Of a stretch of 64,000 nt of DNA, positions 25,653-33,002 are shown piece after piece. Numbering within the stretch: the stretch's first letter is position 1; the number at the start of each line of letters is the position of its first letter. The notes below the pieces were generated by a model. It had not been told where the DNA came from. It saw only the letters and a program-made list of their open reading frames with translations, and made no database searches. Both the position numbers and the translations under genes were made by a program. The stretch is from Thermoanaerobacterium xylanolyticum LX-11 (lineage in GTDB: Bacteria; Bacillota; Thermoanaerobacteria; Thermoanaerobacterales; Thermoanaerobacteraceae), in assembly GCF_000189775.2 (NCBI RefSeq), contig NC_015555.1:268501-332500 (forward strand), in the 5' to 3' direction.

Positions 25653-27173
25653 ATGGCGAATACAAATGAAGTAAACAACAACGAAAACTTAAATGAGCTT
25701 TTAAAAGTTAGAAGGAACAAGTTGGACGAGCTTAGAAGCTTAGGCATTGAGCCTTATGGCATTGACAAGTTTGATAGGACTAATATGACCTCTGACATCA
25801 AAAATGATTATGACAAATTCGAAGGCAAGACAGTCACTATCGCCGGCCGCATAATGTCCAAAAGAGGGCATGGAAAGGCTTCCTTTGCTGATATACAGGA
25901 CAGAGATGGAAGAATACAGCTTTACTTCAAGATGGATGTTTTGGGTGAAAAGAATTACGAAATATTTAAGATACTTGACATCGGCGACATCATAGGTGTG
26001 ACAGGTGAAGTATTTAAGTCAAAGACAGGTGAAGTGACTATAAGGGTTCAGGATTTTAAGCTTCTTTCCAAGTCATTGCAAATACTTCCAGATAAATGGC
26101 ATGGGCTTAAAGATCCTGATTTAAGATACAGGCAAAGGTATGTGGACCTTATTATAAATCCAACTGTAAAGGAAACTTTCATTAAAAGGACTGCAATCAT
26201 AAAAGCTATTAGGGAATTTTTAGATAGTAGAGGATTTATAGAGGTAGAAACACCAATACTTCACACTATAGCAGGCGGTGCGGCAGCAAGGCCGTTTATT
26301 ACACACCACAATGCCCTTGACATCGATATGTACTTAAGGATTGCATTGGAACTACACTTAAAGAGGCTTATCGTTGGTGGACTTGAAAAAGTGTACGAGA
26401 TGGGCAGAGTGTTTAGAAACGAAGGAATGGATATAAGGCACAATCCAGAGTTTACACTTTTGGAGTTGTATGAGGCATATACTGATTACCATGGAATGAT
26501 GGACATAACAGAAAATTTATTTGCTTATGTAGCTGAAAAGGTAAATGGCAGCAAAAAGATAATATACCAAGGTACTGAGATAGATCTGACGCCGCCGTGG
26601 AGAAGGCTTACTATGATCGATGCCATAAAAGAATTCCTGGATATTGACTTTAACAAAGTATCCTCAGATGAAGAGGCTATAGAAATTGCTAAAAGGCATC
26701 ATCTTGAAGTCAAAGAAGGCATGAAGAAGGGTGATGTGATAGCTCTTGTATTTGACGAGCTTTGCGAAAGCCATCTAATACAGCCCACATTCATAATTGA
26801 TTACCCTGTTGAAATATCTCCGTTGGCCAAGAGAAAACACGACAATCCTGCACTTACATCAAGGTTTGAAGCATTTATATACGGCAGGGAAATCGCAAAC
26901 GCATTTTCAGAATTAAACGACCCTATCGATCAGAAGGAGAGGTTTATAGAACAGCTTAAGCAGAGAGAAGCTGGAAATGATGAAGCTCACATGATGGACG
27001 ACGACTTCATAAATGCTTTGGAAGTTGGTATGCCTCCTACAGGTGGATTAGGTATTGGAATTGACAGGCTTATCATGTTTATGACCGATGCTTATTCTAT
27101 AAGGGATGTCATATTATTCCCTACAATGAAGCCAAGGACGGATCAAGATGAAACAAAAGACGATGGCGAATAA
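25653..27173 (+). CDS. lysS: Lysyl-tRNA synthetase, class II
   Basis: The enzyme charges tRNA(Lys). The 506-aa protein has an N-terminal OB-fold anticodon-binding domain (about 55-160, with [23 protein letters not shown] in pieces) and a class II catalytic core. Motif 2 is visible as [17 protein letters not shown], and motif 3 ends with [16 protein letters not shown] precedes the ATG. It is co-transcribed with greA and followed by a strong terminator. Confidence 0.96.
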   Translation: MANTNEVNNNENLNELLKVRRNKLDELRSLGIEPYGIDKFDRTNMTSDIKNDYDKFEGKTVTIAGRIMSKRGHGKASFADIQDRDGRIQLYFKMDVLGEKNYEIFKILDIGDIIGVTGEVFKSKTGEVTIRVQDFKLLSKSLQILPDKWHGLKDPDLRYRQRYVDLIINPTVKETFIKRTAIIKAIREFLDSRGFIEVETPILHTIAGGAAARPFITHHNALDIDMYLRIALELHLKRLIVGGLEKVYEMGRVFRNEGMDIRHNPEFTLLELYEAYTDYHGMMDITENLFAYVAEKVNGSKKIIYQGTEIDLTPPWRRLTMIDAIKEFLDIDFNKVSSDEEAIEIAKRHHLEVKEGMKKGDVIALVFDELCESHLIQPTFIIDYPVEISPLAKRKHDNPALTSRFEAFIYGREIANAFSELNDPIDQKERFIEQLKQREAGNDEAHMMDDDFINALEVGMPPTGGLGIGIDRLIMFMTDAYSIRDVILFPTMKPRTDQDETKDDGE

Positions 27174-27185
27174 ATTGTTAAAGCG

Positions 27186-27218
27186 AAAAACGGTTCATGA
27201 GAGCCGTTTTTTATTTTT
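27186..27218 (+). terminator. lysS terminator
   Basis: AAAAACGG pairs with CCGTTTTT across a short loop and is followed by TTATTTTT. Confidence 0.8.
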
Positions 27219-27230
27219 AATCGTCAAAAT

Positions 27231-27251
27231 TGGCGCAATACTTGTACGCCA
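27231..27251 (+). promoter_or_regulatory. Inverted repeat over the folE -35
   Basis: TGGCG (27231-27235) and CGCCA (27247-27251) flank 11 bp and overlap the -35 element. It is a possible operator; no regulator is assigned. Confidence 0.35.
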
Positions 27252-27270
27252 GGATAAAAAATGTTATATT
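27242..27270 (+). promoter_or_regulatory. Folate operon promoter
   Basis: TTGTAC (27242-27247), a 17-bp spacer and TATATT (27265-27270) lie 35 bp before the folE start. Confidence 0.6.
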
Positions 27271-27304
27271 GATATAAAAATAAGTTCTTTTAAGGAGCAT
27301 GGCG

Positions 27305-27871
27305 ATGATAGATAAAGAGAAGATAAAAAAAGCAGTGTATGATATTCTTGAAGCGATAGGTGAAGATCCTAAAAGAGAAGGACTGTTAGAGACACCCGAT
27401 AGGGTTGCCAGGATGTACGAAGAAATTTTTTCAGGCCTTCATGAAAATGTGATGGATGTAATAAAGACATTTAAAGAAGACGAGCATCAAGAAATAGTTA
27501 TTGTAAAAGATATTCCAATGTACTCCATGTGTGAGCATCATTTGCTTCCGTTTATAGGTGTTGCCCATGTGGCGTATCTACCAAGAAAAGGCACAATCTT
27601 GGGACTTTCAAAGCTTGCCAGAATCGTCGATATTTTAGCCAAAAAGCCTCAACTGCAGGAGAGGCTTACCAGCGAGATCGCTGACACGATTGTAAAAGCT
27701 GCAAATCCTTTAGGGGTTGCAGTCGTCGTAGAAGCGGAGCACCTTTGCATGACGATGCGGGGTATAAAAAAACCTGGAGCCAAGACTGTAACATCTGCAC
27801 TTAGGGGATTATTTAAGACAGATCAAAGGTCAAGAGAGGAAGTCATGCTCTTGATAAATGGAAAGCGATGA
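27305..27871 (+). CDS. folE: GTP cyclohydrolase I (FolE, type IA)
   Basis: FolE converts GTP to dihydroneopterin triphosphate, the first step shared by folate and (through QueD) queuosine synthesis. The 188-aa protein has the zinc ligands in [10 protein letters not shown] (Cys and His) and the second Cys in EHLCMTMRG, plus the QERLT motif. ATG 27305 is seven bases after TAAGGAG; ATG 27299 is too close. The operon continues with folP, folK, queD and sfsA. Confidence 0.95.
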   Translation: MIDKEKIKKAVYDILEAIGEDPKREGLLETPDRVARMYEEIFSGLHENVMDVIKTFKEDEHQEIVIVKDIPMYSMCEHHLLPFIGVAHVAYLPRKGTILGLSKLARIVDILAKKPQLQERLTSEIADTIVKAANPLGVAVVVEAEHLCMTMRGIKKPGAKTVTSALRGLFKTDQRSREEVMLLINGKR

Positions 27872-27892
27872 TCACAGGGAAAGGGTGATATT

Positions 27893-28705
27893 ATGGCTTA
27901 TATGTTGAAATTAAGGGATAAAGAGTTGGAAATCGGCAAGAGAACGTACATAATGGGAATATTGAATATGACGCCTGATTCTTTCTCTGATGGGGGAAAA
28001 TACAATACATTGGAGAAGGGCATGGAGAGAGCCTTAAAGATGATGGAAGATGGAGCAGATATAATAGACGTAGGCGGAGAATCTTCAAGGCCTGGGTACG
28101 AACCTGTTACTGCAGAAGAAGAACTTTCAAGGATAAATGATATAGTTAAGAAGTTATGTGAAGTAGATACCATAATTTCAATTGATACGATGAAGTCAAA
28201 AGTGGCTTACGAGTGTCTTAAAAATGGAGCACACATCATAAACGATATCTGGGGCTTGCAAAGAGATCCCGATATGGCAAAAGTCGTCGCCGATCATGGC
28301 GCTGGCGTTGTAATAATGCACAATAAAGAAGTGGCAGAGTACCATGACCTTTTGCAGGAGGTTATAAACTTCTTTGAGAAAAGCATTGATATTGCCTTAA
28401 AAGCAGGCATAAAAAAGGAAAGTATAATGATTGATCCAGGAATAGGTTTTGGAAAGACTTTAGAGCACAATCTGACATTGATGAAAAGGCTTGATGAGCT
28501 TAAAATATTGGGACTTCCTATATTGCTTGGGACATCAAGAAAATCGATGATAGGGCGTGTCTTAAACCTTGACGTAAATGAAAGAATGGAGGGCACTGCT
28601 GCCACAGTTGCGGTTGGAATAGTGAAAGGTGCTGACATTGTCAGAGTGCACGACGTGAAAGAAATGTGGCGAGTGGCCAAGATGACGGATGCGATGGTAA
28701 GATGA
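27893..28705 (+). CDS. folP: Dihydropteroate synthase
   Basis: FolP joins p-aminobenzoate to hydroxymethyl-dihydropterin pyrophosphate and is the sulfonamide target. The 270-aa TIM barrel shows GILNMTPDSFSDGGKY (pterin and PABA loop), DVGGESSRPG, IDPGIGFGK and GTSRKS. It lacks the roughly 130-residue N-terminal extension found on some clostridial FolP proteins; a homologue of that extension is encoded alone at 14043. Its stop overlaps the folK start (ATGA). Confidence 0.95.
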   Translation: MAYMLKLRDKELEIGKRTYIMGILNMTPDSFSDGGKYNTLEKGMERALKMMEDGADIIDVGGESSRPGYEPVTAEEELSRINDIVKKLCEVDTIISIDTMKSKVAYECLKNGAHIINDIWGLQRDPDMAKVVADHGAGVVIMHNKEVAEYHDLLQEVINFFEKSIDIALKAGIKKESIMIDPGIGFGKTLEHNLTLMKRLDELKILGLPILLGTSRKSMIGRVLNLDVNERMEGTAATVAVGIVKGADIVRVHDVKEMWRVAKMTDAMVR

Positions 28706-29199
28706 AAGATGTCTTTTTATCAATTGGCTCTAACATGGGCGATAGGGAAGAATACTTGAGAAACGCCCTTATGAAGCTTTCAGAAAATTCTGTTATCACA
28801 GAAAAGGTGTCGCCTATTTACGAGACAGAACCTGTAGGTTATAAAGATCAAGGTAAATTTTTAAATGCCGTAGCAAAGGTAAAAACGGAACTTAAACCAC
28901 ATGAACTGTTAAAGGTTGTGAATAGTGTAGAAAAAGAGCTTAAAAGAGAGAGAACTGTAAGATGGGGCCCGAGGACGATTGACATAGACATCCTTCTGTA
29001 CGGTGATTTGGTTGTAGATGATGACGATTTAAAAATACCTCATGAGCGCATGTGGGAAAGAGCTTTTGTGTTGATTCCACTTAATGATATTGCACCTTAC
29101 ATAACAAAAGATGGGGAGAAATTGTCTCGCATAATAGAAAGGCTGCCGGATAGAGAAGGTGTCAAACTATTAAAGAGAGATTGGTACAAGGTGGTGTAA
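28702..29199 (+). CDS. folK: Hydroxymethyl-dihydropterin pyrophosphokinase
   Basis: FolK transfers pyrophosphate from ATP to 6-hydroxymethyl-dihydropterin. The 165-aa protein has the N-terminal SIGSNMGDRE loop, YETEPVGYKDQ, and the metal/ATP signature RWGPRTIDIDILLYGD. ATG 28702 overlaps the folP stop by four bases, so the two are translationally coupled. In many Firmicutes folB (dihydroneopterin aldolase) lies between folP and folK; it is absent here and a QueD homologue follows instead. Confidence 0.95.
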   Translation: MKDVFLSIGSNMGDREEYLRNALMKLSENSVITEKVSPIYETEPVGYKDQGKFLNAVAKVKTELKPHELLKVVNSVEKELKRERTVRWGPRTIDIDILLYGDLVVDDDDLKIPHERMWERAFVLIPLNDIAPYITKDGEKLSRIIERLPDREGVKLLKRDWYKVV

Positions 29200-29201
29200 A
29201 T

Positions 29202-29573
29202 ATGAAGGTGACAAAGGTATTCACATTTGACAGTGCCCACAATTTGACCAGGTACAATGGCAAGTGCGAAAATCTTCATGGGCATACGTACAAGCTGGAG
29301 GTAACGGTGGAAGGCAGTATAGACGATGAGGGAATGGTCATAGATTTTGCTCATCTTAAAGCTATCGTTGATAGTGAAGTGGTAAAAAAATTGGATCATG
29401 CGTACTTAAATGAAGTCTTAGGCTTTAATACGACGTGTGAAAATATAGCAATTTGGATGTGGAGGAAGTTAGACCCTCTTTTAAAAGATGATAGATTTCA
29501 TCTTTTCAGCATAAGGCTGTGGGAAACTCCTACGAGTTTTGCTGAAGTAACCATACAGGACTTTACAAAGTAA
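29202..29573 (+). CDS. queD: 6-pyruvoyl-tetrahydropterin synthase family protein (QueD / PTPS-I/III type)
   Basis: The 123-aa protein has the zinc-binding histidines in DSAHNL and LHGHTY, and the active-site motif CENLHGH. QueD proteins carry CxxxHGH. Folate-pathway PTPS-III proteins use a Glu at this site, and published work described CExxHGH proteins that serve both folate and queuosine synthesis. The gene sits two bases after folK in an operon without folB, so it probably provides the aldolase-bypass step (dihydroneopterin triphosphate to hydroxymethyl-dihydropterin). It may also make carboxy-tetrahydropterin for queuosine. No queC, queE or queF is in the window. Confidence 0.88.
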   Translation: MKVTKVFTFDSAHNLTRYNGKCENLHGHTYKLEVTVEGSIDDEGMVIDFAHLKAIVDSEVVKKLDHAYLNEVLGFNTTCENIAIWMWRKLDPLLKDDRFHLFSIRLWETPTSFAEVTIQDFTK

Positions 29574-29593
29574 CTGTGGAAGGTCGGCGTTAA

Positions 29594-30283
29594 ATGTTTA
29601 TAGAAAACCCTATTGTAAGAGGGAGATTTTTGGAGAGGATAAACAGATTTTTAGCTCGTGTAGAGATAGATGGTGAAATTATGACTGTTCATGTTCCAAA
29701 TACAGGTAGGTGCAAGGAACTTTTTGTGCCTGGCGCAACTGTTGTCCTTGAAAAGAGGGAAGGAATTGGGCGAAAAACTCCTTACGAATTAGAATTCGTC
29801 TATAAAGGAAAAAGGCTTATATCTATCGATTCACAGATTCCCAACAAAGTGGTGATGGATAACATTTTAAAAGGCAAATTAGATAAGTTTGTAGGTTATG
29901 ATGTAATCGAAAAAGAAAAGACATATAAAAACAGCAAATTTGATCTTAGGCTTTCTAAAAAAGATGAAGTTTTTTTCGTAGAAGTGAAAGGTGTAACCCT
30001 TGAGGAAAATGGCGTTGTAATGTTTCCGGATGCACCAACTGAAAGAGGAACAAAACACATGATGGAACTTAAGAAAGCTAAAGAAGAAGGTATGAGGGCT
30101 GCTGTCGTTTTTCTCGTGCAGATGGATGATGTGCTTTACTTTACGCCAAATGTAAAGACAGATGTTAAATTTGCATCTGCTTTGAAAGATGCTATTGAAT
30201 CCGGTGTTGAAGCGTACGCATATTGTTGCGACGTTAAAGAAAACTTTATTGACATTAAAGGTGAAGTTAAAATTAAAATTTAA
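29594..30283 (+). CDS. sfsA: SfsA, sugar fermentation stimulation protein homologue
   Basis: The 229-aa protein has an N-terminal OB-like part with FLARVEIDGE and VPNTGRCKEL, and a C-terminal part with FFVEVKGVTLEENGVVMFPDAPTERGTKHM in pieces. Those conserved D/E/K residues recall the restriction-endonuclease fold. The E. coli protein was named for a maltose-fermentation phenotype; the molecular role is unclear, with DNA binding or nuclease activity suggested. It is the last gene of the folate operon, followed by a terminator. Confidence 0.93.
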   Translation: MFIENPIVRGRFLERINRFLARVEIDGEIMTVHVPNTGRCKELFVPGATVVLEKREGIGRKTPYELEFVYKGKRLISIDSQIPNKVVMDNILKGKLDKFVGYDVIEKEKTYKNSKFDLRLSKKDEVFFVEVKGVTLEENGVVMFPDAPTERGTKHMMELKKAKEEGMRAAVVFLVQMDDVLYFTPNVKTDVKFASALKDAIESGVEAYAYCCDVKENFIDIKGEVKIKI

Positions 30284-30294
30284 CCATATTCATG

Positions 30295-30323
30295 GGGCGA
30301 GGTTACTCGTCTTTTGTTTTTTT
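30295..30323 (+). terminator. Folate operon terminator
   Basis: GGGCGAG pairs with CTCGTC (one G-U) around a 4-nt loop, followed by TTTTGTTTTTTT. Confidence 0.75.
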
Positions 30324-30371
30324 GATAAAAGTCATATAATATAATTATTAATTAGTAATTGAGGTGAATAT

Positions 30372-30587
30372 ATGATTACAAAAGAGATGATAGACAGGAT
30401 AAATTATCTGTACCATAAATCAAAAAATGAAGGTTTAACAGATGAAGAAAAGATAGAGCAGTCAAAATTAAGGATGGAGTACGTAAAGGAAATAAGACAG
30501 AGAGTAAAACAGCAGCTTGACAGCATAAAATTTGTAGATGAAGATAATTGTCACGATGATTGCTGCCATCATCACCATCACCATTAA
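30372..30587 (+). CDS. ynzC: DUF896 / YnzC-like small protein with a natural histidine tail
   Basis: The 71-aa protein matches the UPF0291 (DUF896) family: two helices with INYLYHKSKNEGLTDEEKIEQ and LRMEYVKEIRQRVKQQLDSI in pieces. B. subtilis YnzC lies in the SOS-controlled yneA operon; the role is unknown. Here the C-terminus ends in HDDCC followed by six histidines, which is not typical of the family and could bind metal. Translation starts at ATG 30372 behind GAGGTGA. Confidence 0.85.
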   Translation: MITKEMIDRINYLYHKSKNEGLTDEEKIEQSKLRMEYVKEIRQRVKQQLDSIKFVDEDNCHDDCCHHHHHH

Positions 30588-30589
30588 AA

Positions 30590-30611
30590 GAGGGAGAGAT
30601 GTTTCTCCCTC
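30590..30611 (-). terminator. Shared hairpin between convergent small genes
   Basis: GAGGGAGA (30590-30597) pairs with TCTCCCTC (30604-30611). On the minus strand it is followed by TTTT, so it mainly serves the reverse gene. Confidence 0.5.
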
Positions 30612-30795
30612 ATGTGACTTTGTCGTGCATAGGCCTTTTTACATCTTTGCTTATGCCATGGTTGTGGGCTCTGTACTGGACTTTTTGCGATTTTGCTTCG
30701 CGCTTAAAATGCCTTGTCTCCCACTTGTAGATGTCAGCAGCGAATTCCACTCGGTTTCCCTTGATGTTGGTCCAGTGGCTCTTTCTGATTGACAT
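30610..30795 (-). CDS. Small basic protein of unknown function
   Basis: This is a 61-aa, Lys/Arg/His-rich protein (starts MSIRKSHWTNIKGNRVEF). I do not recognise it. Support for a real gene is a good reverse-strand ribosome binding site (GGAGGTG) five bases before the ATG, a possible TATAAT further upstream, and a hairpin with T-tail at its end. The longer reading frame (to 30840) is less likely. The ribosome binding site lies partly in a 7-bp stem (AAACACC/GGTGTTT). Confidence 0.55.
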   Translation of the reverse strand: MSIRKSHWTNIKGNRVEFAADIYKWETRHFKREAKSQKVQYRAHNHGISKDVKRPMHDKVT

Positions 30796-30898
30796 CAAAA
30801 ACACCTCCAATGATTTTTGGTGTTTAATTATATTTTTCATTTATAAAACAAATTTATACTGATGGTATTATTTTAAATTTAAAGAAAGGATGTTTTTT

Positions 30899-32293
30899 AT
30901 GAAAGAGGATCAAAAATACATAACGTGCGATGATGCGCTTAGACTAAACAGGAGCCAGGTGCGGGAAAATTACAAGGAATACGTGAATTCTAATTTTGTT
31001 TCTATGTTGTCGATGTTGCAGTTTGATAAACTTTTTGTGAAAGCAAAAGGCGTATCTGTATGGGACAGCGATGGAAATGAATATTTGGATTTTCTTGGCG
31101 GATATGGTGCATTAAATTTAGGTCACAATCCAGATGAGATTTATGAAGCGATAGAAAAAGTGAAAGATTTTCCAAACATACTTCAGGCTGCAGTAAATGA
31201 TTTTCCGGGGGCACTGGCGTATGATTTGGCAATGGTTACGCCTGGCGATTTAAAGAAAAGCTTTTTCTGCAACAGCGGTGCTGAAGCAGTGGAAGGCGCC
31301 TTGAAACTTGCTAAAATTGCTTCAGGCAAGCATAAAATAGTCTACTGCAAAAATTCATTTCATGGAAAATCTGCAGGAGCTCTCTCTGTTACGGGACGTG
31401 AAAAATACCAGAAGTACTTTATGCCTCTCCTTCCCGACACAGTGCAGGTGGAATATGGAGACGCCAATGCATTAGAAGATGCGTTAAAGGGAAAAGATGT
31501 AGCTGCATTTATTGTTGAACCAATACAAGGTGAAGGCGGCGTCATAGTGCCGCCAGATGGATATTTAAGAGAAGTGAGAGAGCTTACTGAGAAATACGAT
31601 GCGTATCTTATATTTGATGAAGTACAGACTGGGTTTGGCAGGACTGGAAAGATGTTTGCTTGTGAACATGAAAATGTGGTGCCTGATATAATGTGCTTGG
31701 CTAAGTCCTTAGGAGGCGGTGTGATGCCTATAGGTGCGTATATTGCAAAGGATGAGATTTGGAAAAAAGGATATGGAACTACCGATAGGTGTCTTTTACA
31801 TACATCAACTTTTGGAGGCAATACGTTGGCATGTGCTGCTGGCATTACAGCTATAAAACTTATTTTAGACAAAAACCTTCCTGATGCTGCGAGAGAAAAA
31901 GGAGAGTACTTCTTAAAGAGGCTAAAGGAACTAAAAGAAAAACATAAATTGATAAAAGATGTAAGAGGCAAAGGGCTTATGATAGGTGTTGAATTTAACC
32001 AGCCAGAAGGCGGGCTTTTAGACAAATTGTCTGGAGGAGCCGTATCAAAATTGTCCAACGAATATTTAGGTTCATTGGTGGCTGGAGAACTTCAAAATAA
32101 ACATCATATTATAACCGCATATACCCTTAACAATCCAAACGTTATAAGGTTTGAACCGCCGCTTATTGTGACTAAAGAGCAGATTGATAGAGTTGTAGAT
32201 GCTTTGGATGAGATAATGACGAGAAGCGGCAGTCTTTTGGGGATGACATTGTCCAGCGCAAAGACTGTTTTGGGCTCATTTTTTAACAGATAG
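30899..32293 (+). CDS. Class III aminotransferase, putrescine/ornithine type
   Basis: This is a PLP-dependent omega-aminotransferase of 464 aa. Marks are FCNSGAEAVEGALKLAK (phosphate/substrate loop), NSFHGKSAGALSVTG, EPIQGEGGV, FDEVQTGFGRTGK (Asp holding the PLP ring nitrogen) and MCLAKSLGGG (the PLP lysine), then TFGGNTLACAAG. It resembles putrescine--2-oxoglutarate aminotransferase (YgjG) more than acetylornithine aminotransferase, including the N-terminal extension of about 40 residues. ATG 30899 is chosen because GAAAGGA directly abuts the ATG at 30890. The thioredoxin-like gene follows within ten bases. Confidence 0.82.
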   Translation: MKEDQKYITCDDALRLNRSQVRENYKEYVNSNFVSMLSMLQFDKLFVKAKGVSVWDSDGNEYLDFLGGYGALNLGHNPDEIYEAIEKVKDFPNILQAAVNDFPGALAYDLAMVTPGDLKKSFFCNSGAEAVEGALKLAKIASGKHKIVYCKNSFHGKSAGALSVTGREKYQKYFMPLLPDTVQVEYGDANALEDALKGKDVAAFIVEPIQGEGGVIVPPDGYLREVRELTEKYDAYLIFDEVQTGFGRTGKMFACEHENVVPDIMCLAKSLGGGVMPIGAYIAKDEIWKKGYGTTDRCLLHTSTFGGNTLACAAGITAIKLILDKNLPDAAREKGEYFLKRLKELKEKHKLIKDVRGKGLMIGVEFNQPEGGLLDKLSGGAVSKLSNEYLGSLVAGELQNKHHIITAYTLNNPNVIRFEPPLIVTKEQIDRVVDALDEIMTRSGSLLGMTLSSAKTVLGSFFNR

Positions 32294-32302
32294 GTGATTT
32301 TT

Positions 32303-32794
32303 GTGGATATTAATAAATTGTTTGATAGCGGTATAAGCTTTGATGAGTTTATTAAAAGTGGAGACAACAAAAAAACGGAAATTTTCAAAAACAGGTTTGA
32401 GATTGTAAATATAGATGAAAGCATAAAGAATATTAAAAATAGCAGCATGGTTTCAAATGTTTTGGCTTTTGCTGAAAGCTGGTGCCCGGACTGCCAAGTA
32501 AGCTTACCTATAATGGCTAAAATATGTGCTATATTGGGAATCGATTTTCGCATATTGAAAAGAAAAGGGCACGAAGAAGACATGATGACATTTTGCAAAG
32601 ACAAAGAAGCAAAGATACCTACATTCGTATTTCTCGACTATGATTTTAATGTATTGGATATTTGGATAGAAAGGCCTAAAATCATAAAAGAACTTGTGGG
32701 AAAAGGCGACAATAGCTTTAGAATAGGTTATGTAAATGGAGAATACGACAAAGAAATTATAGATGAGCTTTTGGAAAAAATATCCCGTTCATGA
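32303..32794 (+). CDS. Thioredoxin-family protein
   Basis: The 163-aa protein has a redox motif WCPDC in FAESWCPDCQVSLP and the cis-proline KIPTFVFLD. Most thioredoxins have WCGPC; WCPDC is seen in a family of thioredoxin-like proteins that often work with reductases or in thiol repair. The start is GTG 32303 after AGGTG. It is nine bases from the aminotransferase gene and ends in a terminator whose loop contains its stop codon. nrdJ downstream has its own promoter, so a role as nrdJ reductant is possible but not indicated by operon structure. Confidence 0.82.
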   Translation: MDINKLFDSGISFDEFIKSGDNKKTEIFKNRFEIVNIDESIKNIKNSSMVSNVLAFAESWCPDCQVSLPIMAKICAILGIDFRILKRKGHEEDMMTFCKDKEAKIPTFVFLDYDFNVLDIWIERPKIIKELVGKGDNSFRIGYVNGEYDKEIIDELLEKISRS

Positions 32795-32811
32795 TGGCGG
32801 GATATTTTTTT
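32779..32811 (+). terminator. Terminator of the aminotransferase-thioredoxin pair
   Basis: AATATCCCG pairs with CGGGATATT and is followed by T6. The stop codon is in the loop. Confidence 0.8.
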
Positions 32812-32917
32812 ATGGCGTATCAAATAAAATTTGCAAATGACGATATAAAAATTTAGAAATTTTAAGATATGAAGAAAAATCACGGCAAATGGACAGAAAA
32901 ATTCAATGAGAATAGAT

Positions 32918-32946
32918 TTGTTCAAACACACAATAAGATGTATAAT
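32918..32946 (+). promoter_or_regulatory. nrdJ promoter
   Basis: TTGTTC (32918-32923), a 17-bp spacer and TATAAT (32941-32946) lie 57 bp before the nrdJ start. Confidence 0.65.
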
Positions 32947-32975
32947 TAACTTTATCAGCATACAAAATATTGTAG
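32928..32975 (+). promoter_or_regulatory. Tandem NrdR-like boxes
   Basis: Two 16-bp sites (32928-32943 and 32960-32975) each match about 12 of 16 positions of the NrdR box (ACACWATATWTWGTGT-like). Their starts are exactly 32 bp apart, the three-turn spacing known for NrdR, and they cover the -10 and transcription start. Confidence 0.5.
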
Positions 32976-33002
32976 TTAAATACATATGAGGAGAGGTTTT
33001 AA

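Noticed and set aside
30538..30792. Forward open frame of 84 aa after ynzC
   Set aside because: It starts inside ynzC without a ribosome binding site and is antisense to the better-supported small reverse gene.
32728..32985. Reverse-strand open frame of 85 aa over the nrdJ promoter region
   Set aside because: It overlaps the end of the thioredoxin gene, the terminator and the NrdR-like boxes, has no ribosome binding site, and its hydrophobic composition follows from AT-rich DNA.
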